Shown here in pieces: positions 7,761-15,583 of a stretch of DNA of 64,000 nt; the stretch's first letter is position 1, and each line of letters starts with the position of its first letter. Below the pieces are notes generated by a model. That model had not been told where the DNA came from, ran no database searches, and saw only the letters and a program-made list of their open reading frames with translations. The position numbers were made by a program, and so were the translations under genes. The stretch is from JAKZRT01 sp965247915 (GTDB taxonomy: Bacteria > Pseudomonadota > Alphaproteobacteria > Rhodobacterales > Rhodobacteraceae): contig OZ252048.1 in assembly GCA_965247915.1 (NCBI GenBank), forward strand, positions 372,001 to 436,000, in the 5' to 3' direction.

Positions 7761-8960
7761 ATGACCCGATTTTTCGACGAACTTGAAAGTCGCAGCGCCG
7801 ATGAACGCAGCACCGACCAACTGGCCCGGCTGCAAAAGCTGACCCGACGGGTCAAAGCCGATGCGGGCGATGCCTGGCCCGATGTCGCTTTGGCGTCGCT
7901 TGGCGATATCAGGGCTTTGCCGGTGCTGCGCAAGGACCAGCTGGCGGCCTGGCAGAAGGCCGATCCGCCGTTTGGCGGGGTCACCATGGGCGATTACACC
8001 CATGTGTTTCAATCTCCTGGCCCGATCTACGAGCCTGGCAATATGATGACTCCCGACTGGTGGCGGTTCGGGCGGGCGCTGCACGCGGCGGGCATTGGAT
8101 CGCAGGACATCGTGCAGAATAGTTTTTCCTATCACCTGACCCCGGCGGGTCTGATGTTTGAAAGCGGCGCGCGCGCGGTTGGGGCGAAGGTTCTGCCGGC
8201 CGGCACCGGGGCGACTGAGCAACAGGCGCGCGCCGCCGCCGATGTCGGGACCACGGTCTATGCCGGCACGCCCGATTACCTCACGGCGATCCTGGACCGG
8301 GCGGCGGCGGACGGGCGGGTGTTGAAGTTTTCCAAAGCCTGCGTTTCGGGCGGCGCGCTTTTCCCGGCGCTTCGTGCGGAATACGCCGACCGGGGCATCG
8401 CCTGCCGGCAATGCTACGGCACTGCCGATCTGGGGCTGATCGCTTATGAGAGCGCGGCAATGGAGGGGATGATCGTCGACGAGGGCGTGATCGTCGAGAT
8501 CGTGCGGCCGGGCACCGGCGATCCGGTTCCGGGCGGCGAAGTGGGCGAGGTGGTGGTGACCGCGCTCAACCCCGATTATCCGCTGATCCGGTTCGGCACC
8601 GGCGACCTGAGCGCGATCATGGCGGGCGAAAGCCCCTGCGGACGCACCAACATGCGCATCAAGGGCTGGATGGGGCGCGCCGACCAGACCACCAAGGTCA
8701 AGGGCATGTTCGTGCGCCCCGAAGCGGTGGCCGATTTCGTCGCCCGCCACGCCGAGGTGGCCAGGGCCCGCGTGGTGGTCACCCGGCAAGGCGCTGCGGA
8801 TGCGATGACCATCGAAGTCGAGGCGGCCGGTGCCAACCCGGATGCGCTGGCGGCGAGTGCGGCGCAGGTGATGAAACTGAAAGCCCGCGTTGTAGTGGTG
8901 GCCCCGGGCAGCCTGCCCAATGACGGCAAGGTGATCGACGACCGGCGGGACTACGACTGA
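7761..8960 (+). CDS. PaaK-like AMP-forming CoA ligase
   Basis: About 400 residues, similar to phenylacetate-CoA ligase. Recognisable elements are the YGTADLGLIAYE motif (about residue 220), the IRFGTGDLS motif (about 277) and the C-terminal lid with KGWMGRADQTTKVKGMFVRP (about 300-320). These enzymes adenylate an aromatic or similar acid and transfer it to CoA. ATG 7761 (GGGGG upstream) and ATG 7749 are both possible starts. It closes the uptake locus, which therefore has a CoA ligase at each end; import coupled to CoA activation is a reasonable inference. Confidence 0.85.
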   Translation: MTRFFDELESRSADERSTDQLARLQKLTRRVKADAGDAWPDVALASLGDIRALPVLRKDQLAAWQKADPPFGGVTMGDYTHVFQSPGPIYEPGNMMTPDWWRFGRALHAAGIGSQDIVQNSFSYHLTPAGLMFESGARAVGAKVLPAGTGATEQQARAAADVGTTVYAGTPDYLTAILDRAAADGRVLKFSKACVSGGALFPALRAEYADRGIACRQCYGTADLGLIAYESAAMEGMIVDEGVIVEIVRPGTGDPVPGGEVGEVVVTALNPDYPLIRFGTGDLSAIMAGESPCGRTNMRIKGWMGRADQTTKVKGMFVRPEAVADFVARHAEVARARVVVTRQGAADAMTIEVEAAGANPDALAASAAQVMKLKARVVVVAPGSLPNDGKVIDDRRDYD

Positions 8961-9033
8961 GCGCCTCGACGGCGCGCCTTGTTATCGCATGACGGCCCGA
9001 TGTGAATTAGAACTACTGCGTGGAGGGACGCAC

Positions 9034-10400
9034 ATGCCGAATTTCAGACCGCTGTTTGCCGCCGCACGCCTTGCGGCGCTGAGCCTTGTCTTGGCGCTGT
9101 CCGCCCGCGCTGAGGACCTGGGCGTTATCCTGTCGAACCTCGCCTACCGGGTGCAGGCCGATCTGGCCAGCGGACCGGCCACCGACCGCATCGAACGCGC
9201 CCTGCGCGCGGCCGGGTTTTCGAGGGTTCTTCTGCAAAACCAGCGCCGAGAGGACGCCGCCGACCGCCTGGCCCGGTTGGTGGGGCGGATGCACGCCGCC
9301 GAACGGCTGGTGATCGTCGTCAACGGCCATGTTGTTAGCTCGGCCCGCGACGACTGGCTCTTGACCCCGAACGCCGGCGTGCCGGACGCCTTCAGCCTGG
9401 GCGCAGAGGCGGTGCCGTTGGGGCCGTTGATGGATATCGCGGCGACTAAACAGGGGGCGGCGATCGTTGCGGTGGCCAGCCAACGCGGCGATGCGCGGGT
9501 CGGACCAGGACTGACGCCGGCTACGCACCCCGGCCCGTGCCGCAGGGGGTAACGGTTCTGACCGGTAGTTCCGTGGCCCTATCCGAGTTTTTCCGCGACG
9601 GGCTTTTGGTGCCCGGGCGTCCGATGGCGCAGGCGCTGCGCGATCACCCGGGCGTGGCCGCCAAAGGGTTTGTGCCGGTGGCGGCGGCGTTTTTGCCTGC
9701 GGTTCTGGCGGAAGCCGTGGTCATCGATCAACCCAAGTCGCGCGACGAGGTTCTGGCCGAGACCGAGGCCGCATTGGGCCTCAGGCGAGCGGACCGGCGG
9801 CGGGTTCAGCAAAGCCTGGCCATTCTGGGCTATGATCCGCGCGGTATTGACGGGCTATTTGGCCCCGGCTCGCGCCGCGCCATCGCTGGCTGGCAGCGCA
9901 GCCGCGGCCACGACGGCACCGGGTTTCTGAACCGCAACCAGCTTGATGCGCTGATCGCCGAGGGCGATGCGCGCGCGGCGGAACTGGAAGAGGCCGCGCG
10001 GGTGCGCCAAGCCGAGGCGGACGCCCGCGACACCGCCTATTGGCGCGACACCCGCCAGGGTGCCGACGAGCCGGGCCTGCGCGCCTATCTCGCCGCCTGG
10101 CCCGATGGGGCTTTCATCGAAGATGCCGAGGCACGCCTGGCCGAGCGCGAAGAGGCTGAGGCCAATGCCGAGGAAATAGCCGGATTTGAAGCGACCGAGC
10201 GCCGGGTGGCGGGCAACACGACCACCCGGCGGCTGGTCGAAAACCGGCTGACAGCACTGGGCCTGGAACCGGGCCCGATTGACGGCGAGTTTGACGACGA
10301 CACGCGCCGCGCCCTGCGCCGCTTTCAGGCGGCGCGCGGTTTGCCGGTCACCGGCTATGTCAATCAGGGCACGCTGGTTCGGATTTTGTTCGGGAACTGA
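9034..10400 (+). pseudogene. Caspase-like/peptidoglycan-binding protein, frameshifted
   Basis: The first frame (9034-9552) starts with a signal peptide (MPNFRPLFAAARLAALSLVLALSARA, with GGAGGG upstream) and a caspase-fold-like region with LVIVVNGHVVSS. The second frame (9537-10400) continues with VPQGVTVLTGSS and two peptidoglycan-binding type 1 units (QQSLAILGYDPRGIDGLFGP and ENRLTALGLEPGPIDGEFDD). The frames join logically if one G is restored in the CCGGC near 9517, giving GLTPGYAPRPVPQG. The gene is thus either broken by a one-base deletion or affected by a sequencing error. If intact it would be a periplasmic protein. Confidence 0.7.
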
Positions 10401-10482
10401 GCGCGGATGCGGCCAGAGTGGTCCGCCTCGAATACGCCTCTCGCAGGGACTTCAGCCTGGTGCCGTACCTGCCCGTCCCGCG

Positions 10483-10526
10483 CCGCTTTCTTGAAAAGAA
10501 AGCGGACTGAAATCTTTTTAAGATTT
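10483..10526. other. Two consecutive hairpins
   Basis: CCGCTTTCTT-GAA-AAGAAAGCGG (10483-10505) is a perfect 10-bp stem. It is followed by AAATCTT-TTT-AAGATTT (10510-10526). They lie 80 bases after the caspase-like gene and could end its transcript, although there is no long T tract. Confidence 0.5.
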
Positions 10527-10536
10527 CGGCACGATG

Positions 10537-10576
10537 GCGGGCGCGATTCCCGCTCCCGCCCGGTCAGGCGCAATCC
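10537..10576. repeat. Dispersed repeat D, copy 1
   Basis: A roughly 40-base GC-rich sequence whose reverse complement recurs at 43710-43750 with about four differences. Both copies carry the GCGCCTGACCGGGCGGG core in one orientation. Confidence 0.7.
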
Positions 10577-10600
10577 TCAGTGCGAAATTTCAACGTATTA

Positions 10601-11762
10601 TACCAACGGCCTTATAGAATGACGCTTTTTGCGTATTCGCGTGAGGTTATGTTTTGAACGGTCTCTTTGTCTTCGGCGAAGAAGTTCCACGCGTCGCAGC
10701 ACTTCTCGACGATGTGGTCGTAACTGTCGAAGATGGAGATGGCGAGTTTGTTGGCGCGCAGGTAGGCCCAGACGTTTTCGATCGGGTTGAGTTCCGGCGC
10801 GTATGGCGGCAGGGGGAGAAGTGTGATGTTGTCGGGGGTGCATAGTGCCTTTGAACCGTGCCAGCCTGCGCCATCAAGCACGATTACGGCATGTGCCCCT
10901 GGAACGACGGTTTTGGCGATTTCGGCGAGGTGTTCATTCATCGCCTGCGTATCGGCAAAGGGCATGACGAGGGCGGCGGCAGCGGCGCGTTCCGGACAGA
11001 CGGCTCCAAATATGTAAGCCCATTTGTAGCGAGTATCACGTGGCGCGCGCGGGCGGGTTCCGCGCCTGGCCCAAACACGGGTGAGCGTTCCCTGCTGTCC
11101 GATCCTCGCTTCATCCTGGAACCAGATTTCCAGTGGTTTGCCGCGGGCTTCAGGCGGCAGTGCCGCCGCTACCAGCTGCGCGAAGTTTTTTTTTGAACGC
11201 CGCCTGTGCGGCCGGATCCGATTGAGGATGTGCGGGGCGCACCGAAAGCCGCCTGAACCCAAGTTTGGCAAGCTGTTTGCCTACCGTGCGCTCATGCATG
11301 ACAACACCGAAGCGCTCTTTGATCAGGTGCTTCAGGTCGATACGCCGCCAACGCACCACGCGGTCCACCTCAGGGTCAGGACCCGCGCGAACGATCTCGG
11401 AAAGTTCCGCCTTCTGCGCGGCGCTCAGGTAAGGCGTGCGCCCTGGTGCCGTGCGGTTCGACAGGCCCGCAAGCCCCCCGGCATTGTAACGATACACCCA
11501 GTCGCGCAAGGTTTGCCGGTCCATCCCGCAGCTCCGCGCCGCCGCCGCGCGGTCCGACCCTTCCTTAACCAACGCAATCGCCAACATCCTCCGCGCTGCC
11601 TTCGCATCCGTTGACCTCGCCGCCGACGCGCGAAGGTCCCTCGCCGATAAATCCAACCGTGTAACCGCAACTGTCATGGGTCTCTCCTGCTTGTAGCAGA
11701 AGCGAATCACAACCGAGACGAAAAGGGAATCCCAAAAGAGTCACGCATAATGGCCCTTGGTA
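10601..11762 (-). mobile_element. IS630-family insertion sequence
   Basis: About 1.16 kb, bounded by imperfect inverted repeats (TACCAACGGCC at the left, TACCAAGGGCC read inward from the right) and by TA at each end, as expected for the TA target of IS630. It contains one transposase spread over two frames. It lies between the caspase-like gene and the LuxR-type gene and disrupts no recognisable frame. Confidence 0.88.
10612..11677 (-). CDS. IS630-family transposase (two frames, A9 slippage site)
   Basis: The upstream frame (about 11677-11150) holds a helix-turn-helix region typical of IS630 (DRAAAARSCGMDRQTLRDWV). The downstream frame (about 11190-10612) holds the DDE catalytic core: FQDEARIGQQG, VIVLDGAGWHGS and PPYAPELNPIENVWAYLR. 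The frames cross at nine consecutive A residues on the coding strand (11186-11194), requiring +1 or -2 slippage. IS630 elements often make transposase this way, so the element may be active. A random one-base change in the homopolymer cannot be excluded. Confidence 0.85.
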
Positions 11763-11783
11763 TTAGTCTAAGTTCATCCGGCG

Positions 11784-12290
11784 CTAGCCTTTCTGACCCC
11801 GCACTTCGTCGTCGAAAAAATCCTCGACGATCAGGCTGGCCAACTGGGCGCGGCTGTTGACGCCCGCCTTGCGGTAAATCCCGGCGCTTTGTGCCTTGAC
11901 TGTGCCTTGGGTGGTTTGCCGCAGGGCGGCGATGTCCTGGGTCGTCATGCCCTTGATCGCAAAGAGCGCCACATCGCGTTCGGCCCGCGACAATCGCCAG
12001 CCGTCAAACCGCGCGTGCAGATTTTCATGAAACGCAGCCGAGGCCTGGTCGACCACACGGCGCATTCGTTCGCGCTGCCGGATCGAGCGTCGCAGAAATA
12101 TCAGCCCCATCACCGTACCCGCGACCAGACCGAGCGCCGCCGCGACCTCGAGCGCCTCAAAAAGCTGCCAGGGCAGCGGGCGCATCGAAACCCCCAGCGC
12201 CGATAGCATAAGGCGACCCCCGAAATAAAGCGCGCCCACGGCCTGAAGAAGCACGAAGACGGCTATATAGAGACGCTCGGACACGATCAT
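11784..12290 (-). CDS. Membrane-anchored LuxR-type HTH regulator
   Basis: 168 residues. Two hydrophobic segments lie at about 7-33 and 46-66 (VAAALGLVAGTVMGLIFL), followed by a basic linker. A LuxR/GerE-type helix-turn-helix spans about 95-160 (LSRAERDVALFAIKGMTTQD, then TVKAQSAGIYRKAGVNSRAQL). It should bind DNA from the inner membrane. No receiver or ligand-binding domain is present. It is the last gene of a three-gene minus-strand cluster and its ATG overlaps the stop of the PepSY-like gene, so the two may act in one regulatory unit; the signal is unknown. Confidence 0.8.
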   Translation of the reverse strand: MIVSERLYIAVFVLLQAVGALYFGGRLMLSALGVSMRPLPWQLFEALEVAAALGLVAGTVMGLIFLRRSIRQRERMRRVVDQASAAFHENLHARFDGWRLSRAERDVALFAIKGMTTQDIAALRQTTQGTVKAQSAGIYRKAGVNSRAQLASLIVEDFFDDEVRGQKG

Positions 12291-12604
12291 TCATGCCCCT
12301 CGTCGTTATCTTTCTTGGCAAATCCGAACCAATGCGACCAGAAACCTTTGTTTTCCTCGCCGGCATGCGGCGCTTCCCAGAAATCGCGCAGCACGGTGCC
12401 GTGGGTCGGGTCGAAGATGATCTGGCGCTCAAGGGTTTCGCTTACGAATTCCAATACGATGCGCCCAAGCCAGGTTTTCCTGCGCTCGGTCAGCACGAAG
12501 CCCTGCGACCCCAGCATCGAGATAAGCGCGGATTCGGTGGTCTGCGCCGACGCGGGAAGCGCTGCGAGCAACAGAAGAACGACCGGCAGGACCAATAACC
12601 TCAT
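12287..12604 (-). CDS. Secreted PepSY-like protein
   Basis: 105 residues with a signal peptide (MRLLVLPVVLLLLAALPASA). The rest resembles a single PepSY unit: ISMLGSQGFVLTERRKTWLGR followed by REIIFDPTHGTVLRDFW-type sequence (here RQIIFDPTHGTVLRDFW). PepSY domains are small periplasmic folds that often inhibit or sense. The C-terminus is rich in charged residues (KKDNDEGHE). It lies between an acidic secreted protein and a membrane LuxR-type regulator, with which it overlaps by ATGA; a sensing role is inference. Confidence 0.65.
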   Translation of the reverse strand: MRLLVLPVVLLLLAALPASAQTTESALISMLGSQGFVLTERRKTWLGRIVLEFVSETLERQIIFDPTHGTVLRDFWEAPHAGEENKGFWSHWFGFAKKDNDEGHE

Positions 12605-12646
12605 AGGTTTGGCCCCCGCCGGGATCGGCGGGGGAGCCTTTTTTGA

Positions 12647-12946
12647 TCAGTCGTCATCATCATGTTCGCGGGCATCGTCATCGTCGTCGGCGTCCTGGTC
12701 GTTGTCGTGGCCGTCGTCGTTGTCGCCATCATGATCAGAACCTTCCTCGATGTCACCATCCTCGGCTTCATGGTCTTCGCTGGATTCATGGGCGTCAGTG
12801 TCGGCGTGGTCTTCGCCTTCCTCATGTTCAAGACAGGGGGCCTCGGGGCCTGGGTCGGCGGCGTCGGCGCCGGTTTCGGTCTGCTGGGCCCAAAGTGCTG
12901 TGCCCAAAAGCGCCGCCGCCATCGTCAAAATCAATGTCTTTGTCAT
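12647..12946 (-). CDS. Secreted, extremely acidic Asp/His-rich protein
   Basis: 99 residues. A signal peptide (MTKTLILTMAAALLGTALWA) is followed by a low-complexity tail made mostly of D, E and H, with repeats such as DHDGDNDDGHDND and a terminal DDDD. One cysteine is present. Such composition suggests periplasmic binding of divalent metals (calcium, zinc or similar), which is inference from composition. The opposite strand also gives long open frames because of the repetitive GAC/GAT codons; the signal peptide and the position in a same-strand cluster favour this strand. Confidence 0.65.
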   Translation of the reverse strand: MTKTLILTMAAALLGTALWAQQTETGADAADPGPEAPCLEHEEGEDHADTDAHESSEDHEAEDGDIEEGSDHDGDNDDGHDNDQDADDDDDAREHDDDD

Positions 12947-13077
12947 ATCTGTCTCCGTATCCGCCCGGAGCGGAATGCCGCCGGGTCGGACCCAGGATGC
13001 GCTTGAGCGACGCGGGGTGATATTGGTCTTTGGATGAAATGGCCGGAAATAAACCTGGGATTACAGACCTGAAATGC

Positions 13078-13100
13078 AAAAGGCCGCCCATAGGCGGCCC
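13078..13100 (-). terminator. Intrinsic terminator of rpmJ
   Basis: On the minus strand GGCCGCC and GGCGGCC form a 7-bp stem around a 4-base loop, followed by TTTT, about 20 bases after the rpmJ stop. Confidence 0.8.
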
Positions 13101-13121
13101 CTAGATCCATGCGCGGCTTAC

Positions 13122-13247
13122 TCAGCCCTGGCGGGCCTTGAAGCGTTTCTGGGTCTTGTTGATTACGTAGACGCGGCCTTTGCGGCGCACGACGCGGCAA
13201 TCGCGGTGCCGGTTTTTCAGCGACCGGAGCGAGTTTCTGACCTTCAT
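13122..13247 (-). CDS. rpmJ: 50S ribosomal protein L36
   Basis: A 41-residue basic protein, MKVRNSLRSLKNRHRDCR then VVRRKGRVYVINKTQKRFKARQG. This is the alphaproteobacterial form of L36, with C and H residues reduced relative to the zinc-ribbon C+ form (only HRDC remains). It is too short for routine ORF calling. A strong intrinsic terminator follows, and a tRNA-Val gene lies upstream on the same strand. Confidence 0.93.
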   Translation of the reverse strand: MKVRNSLRSLKNRHRDCRVVRRKGRVYVINKTQKRFKARQG

Positions 13248-13320
13248 GCGGTCTCTCCCCAGTTCGTGGGCCGCGCGGGCGCCAGCTGGTTGCAATTTCG
13301 GCCCGGGGCAGGGTCAGCCA

Positions 13321-13395
<75 letters not shown>

Positions 13396-13515
13396 GGAAC
13401 GACGATAACGCGGGGCGTTGCGCACCCCGCGCCGATCTGGGGTCTATAATAACTTCACGAGATCACCGCAAGGGCTTTTGGTGCCTGGGCGAAGTGCGTT
13501 ATGATCGGCGCTGAA

Positions 13516-14385
13516 ATGTCTCATGCCAGCGATCCTGTCTATCATCTTGACCTGCCCCGGCAGCGCGATACGGCGCTGATTTTCGCCTCACCACACTCGG
13601 GGCGGACCTATCCGCGGGCATTCCTGGCCCAGTCTGATCTCGACGAGCGAACAATTCGGTCGTCCGAGGATGCATTTGTCGATCAGCTTTACGCCGCCGC
13701 ACCCCGGTTCGGGGCACCGCATTTGTGCGCTGTTGCACCGCGCGCCTTTATCGACCTCAATCGCGCACCGGACGAGTTTGACCCGGCCCTGATCGCAGGT
13801 GCTGTCGCGCCCGCCAACAATCCACGCATCGCCTCGGGCCTGGGGGTCATTCCCCGGGTGGTGGCCGGCGGACGACCGATTTATTCCGGCAGACTGACCG
13901 TGGCCGAAGCGCAGCGCCGCGTCGGCACCTGGTGGCGTCCCTATCACGACCGGCTGCAGCGGCTGTTGGATGAAAGCCATTTCGACTTTGGCCGCGCGAT
14001 ACTGATCGACTGCCATTCGATGCCGCACGAGGCGATCGAGGCGATCACGCGCGCGGGTTCGCGCTCGCCCGACGTTGTGCTGGGTGACCGCTATGGCGCC
14101 GCGGCAAGCCACGAGGTGGTTGACCGGATCGAGGCGGCGTTCGCGGGCGCGGACCTGCGCGTGGCCCGCAACACGCCTTTCGCGGGCGCCTTTGTTACCC
14201 AACATTACGGACGCCCCAAGCGCAATCAGCATGTCGTGCAGGTCGAGATCGACCGGGCAATTTATATGGACGAGAAGCGCGTCGAGCCCAGGCCCGGGTT
14301 CGCTGAGCTTCAGGGGCTGATTACGCAGGTGATCGCCGAGATCACCGAGATCGGGCGCAGGGCACAACCGTTGGCGGCGGAATAG
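13516..14385 (+). CDS. N-formylglutamate amidohydrolase family protein
   Basis: About 289 residues of the N-formylglutamate amidohydrolase family, which hydrolyses N-formyl-L-glutamate in histidine degradation or related N-formyl/N-acyl amino acids. Motifs are FASPHSGRTYP near residue 23, a metal-binding HEAIEA/DCHSMPH region (about 168-178) and DLNRAPDEFDP (about 81). ATG 13516 is preferred over 13501 by comparison with family N-termini. It stands alone, without hut genes, so its substrate is not fixed by context. The end of the gene is followed by a half copy of repeat C. Confidence 0.85.
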   Translation: MSHASDPVYHLDLPRQRDTALIFASPHSGRTYPRAFLAQSDLDERTIRSSEDAFVDQLYAAAPRFGAPHLCAVAPRAFIDLNRAPDEFDPALIAGAVAPANNPRIASGLGVIPRVVAGGRPIYSGRLTVAEAQRRVGTWWRPYHDRLQRLLDESHFDFGRAILIDCHSMPHEAIEAITRAGSRSPDVVLGDRYGAAASHEVVDRIEAAFAGADLRVARNTPFAGAFVTQHYGRPKRNQHVVQVEIDRAIYMDEKRVEPRPGFAELQGLITQVIAEITEIGRRAQPLAAE

Positions 14386-14394
14386 CGGCGATAC

Positions 14395-14434
14395 GGCGCC
14401 GCGTAACGAGGGGCCAACCCCTCGCGCTCCCCTG
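14395..14434. repeat. Dispersed repeat C, half separated by IS110
   Basis: On the minus strand GGGGAGCGCGAGGGG..CCCCTCG, the 3' half of repeat C. Its 5' half (ATCACTTTTCCAGAAATACT) is at 15561-15583 on the other side of the IS110 element. The halves join across a shared CT without loss of length relative to other copies. Confidence 0.8.
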
Positions 14435-14445
14435 AGCAACAGTGT

Positions 14446-15399
14446 TTATATTGCGTAGAATTTCTGATCGCGTTCCATTGCATTCAGGGTAACGACCATT
14501 TTTCGCATGACGGCGGTGATGGCCAGTTTGGGTGGTTTTCCTGCATCGACGAGCCGCTGGTAGAGGGCAGAGAACGGGGTTCTTTTGGCGCGTGTCGCCG
14601 ACAGCGCCGCCATGTAGAGGGTATTTCGCAGGTCTTTTCGCCCGCCGCGGCACACCCGTTTGCCACGCCAGCGACCGCTTTGCCGCGCGAACGGTGCCAC
14701 GCCGACCAGAGCGGCGATTTCCCCGCGTGTGACGCGGCCGAGCTCGGGAAGCCCGGCAATCATCGCCGCACTGGTGACCGCCCCGATCCCGGGAAGGCTG
14801 GTCAGGCGGCGGGCGCGATTGCGCCAGGCCGTGTCCGCTTCGATCAGGGCATTGATCTGCGCGTCCAGCGCCCTGATATCGGCCTCCAACCGGGTCAGTG
14901 CGTGGCGGATCATGGCGCGGATATCTTCAAACGCGGCTTGTTTGAGCTGGCATTTTTCGGCAATGCGGCGGGTCAGAAGCGCCCGCCGTCGCGTGGTCAA
15001 AGCCTTGATGTAGCGCTGACCTGCTGGCTCATCGAGGCTTGGTGCGGGGCGCATCCGCTGGCCGAACAGCGCCAGAATATAGGCATCGATCCGGTCGGTC
15101 TTGGCCAGTTGCCCGCCTGCATAGGCGAATTGCCGGACCCGCTGGGGCAGCAGCCGCGCCACCGGAACTCCGGCGCCCTGAAGGGCCTCATACAGCGCCG
15201 ATTCATAGCCGCCACTGGCCTCCAGAACGACGAGCTCAGGCGATGTTCCGGCCAACTTCTCAAGCAGCATCGCATGGCCCTGCGGCGTGTTCGGCAAACT
15301 GAAATGACGCTCGCTGTCGCCCTGCAACAGGCAAATGTCCAGGCCGTCCCGCGAAATGTCGCATCCCGCGAAGTAAGGTGTTAAGGTCACGTTATCCAT
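14446..15399 (-). CDS. IS110-family transposase (DEDD/Ser recombinase)
   Basis: About 317 residues from ATG 15399; upstream in-frame codons to 15441 lie in the non-coding leader. The N-terminal RuvC-like DEDD domain shows FAGCDISRDGLDICLL (about 9-24), ELVVLEASGGYES (about 55-67) and KTDRIDAYILA (about 100). The C-terminal Tnp_20 domain shows LTSLPGIGAVTSAAMIAG and FARQSGRWRGKR, whose serine corresponds to the catalytic nucleophile position. The frame is complete, so the enzyme may be active. Members of this family recombine DNA guided by a bridge RNA from the element. Confidence 0.93.
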   Translation of the reverse strand: MDNVTLTPYFAGCDISRDGLDICLLQGDSERHFSLPNTPQGHAMLLEKLAGTSPELVVLEASGGYESALYEALQGAGVPVARLLPQRVRQFAYAGGQLAKTDRIDAYILALFGQRMRPAPSLDEPAGQRYIKALTTRRRALLTRRIAEKCQLKQAAFEDIRAMIRHALTRLEADIRALDAQINALIEADTAWRNRARRLTSLPGIGAVTSAAMIAGLPELGRVTRGEIAALVGVAPFARQSGRWRGKRVCRGGRKDLRNTLYMAALSATRAKRTPFSALYQRLVDAGKPPKLAITAVMRKMVVTLNAMERDQKFYAI

Positions 15400-15560
15400 C
15401 CTTATCTGCGGCCTTGGCGACAACAGCGCCGGGCCAGTCAACAGTTCGGTTTGGGTGGTTACCCAAGGGGCTGGGGACCCGGCTCCCAGACGACCTCAAA
15501 GCGGGTCAAGTATTTGCCGGCCTCCCGCCCGCCAACAAAATAGCAGACCGCGGACAGATA
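15400..15560 (-). ncRNA. Candidate IS110 bridge RNA
   Basis: The non-coding leader, read 5' to 3' on the minus strand from 15560. AAATACTT at nt 46-53 (15515-15508) matches the target half-site plus CT core. ACTGTTG at nt 116-122 (15445-15439) matches the element's right-end sequence directly before the core. CAGATAAG at nt 153-160 (15408-15401) is complementary to CTTATCTG, the core plus the first bases of the left end. TCCCC at nt 84-88 could pair with GGGGA of the right target half, but less well. Two paired target segments followed by two paired donor segments, both about 37 nt apart, match the IS621-type bridge RNA plan. Transcription is not shown. Confidence 0.7.
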
Positions 15561-15583
15561 AGTATTTCTGGAAAAGTGATGGA
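15561..15583. repeat. Dispersed repeat C, 5' half separated by IS110
   Basis: On the minus strand ATCACTTTTCCAGAAATACT, matching the start of the copies at 7628, 43470 and 56755. It ends directly at the rmuC stop codon. Confidence 0.78.

Larger units (their letters stand above)
14435..15560 (-). mobile_element. IS110-family insertion sequence
   Basis: About 1.13 kb. Boundaries come from the interrupted repeat C. On the minus strand the left junction reads GAAATA-CT-TATCTGTCC and the right junction GTTG-CT-CAGGGGAGCG. CT therefore fits as the shared core dinucleotide, and there are no terminal inverted repeats or larger target duplication. It carries one DEDD/serine transposase and a 161-base leader, the usual place of the bridge RNA in the IS110 group. 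Confidence 0.88.

Noticed and set aside
12643..13020. Plus-strand frames opposite the acidic protein (one hydrophobic, Val-rich)
   Set aside because: They arise from the GAC/GAT repeats read in reverse; the minus-strand frame has a signal peptide and fits the operon.
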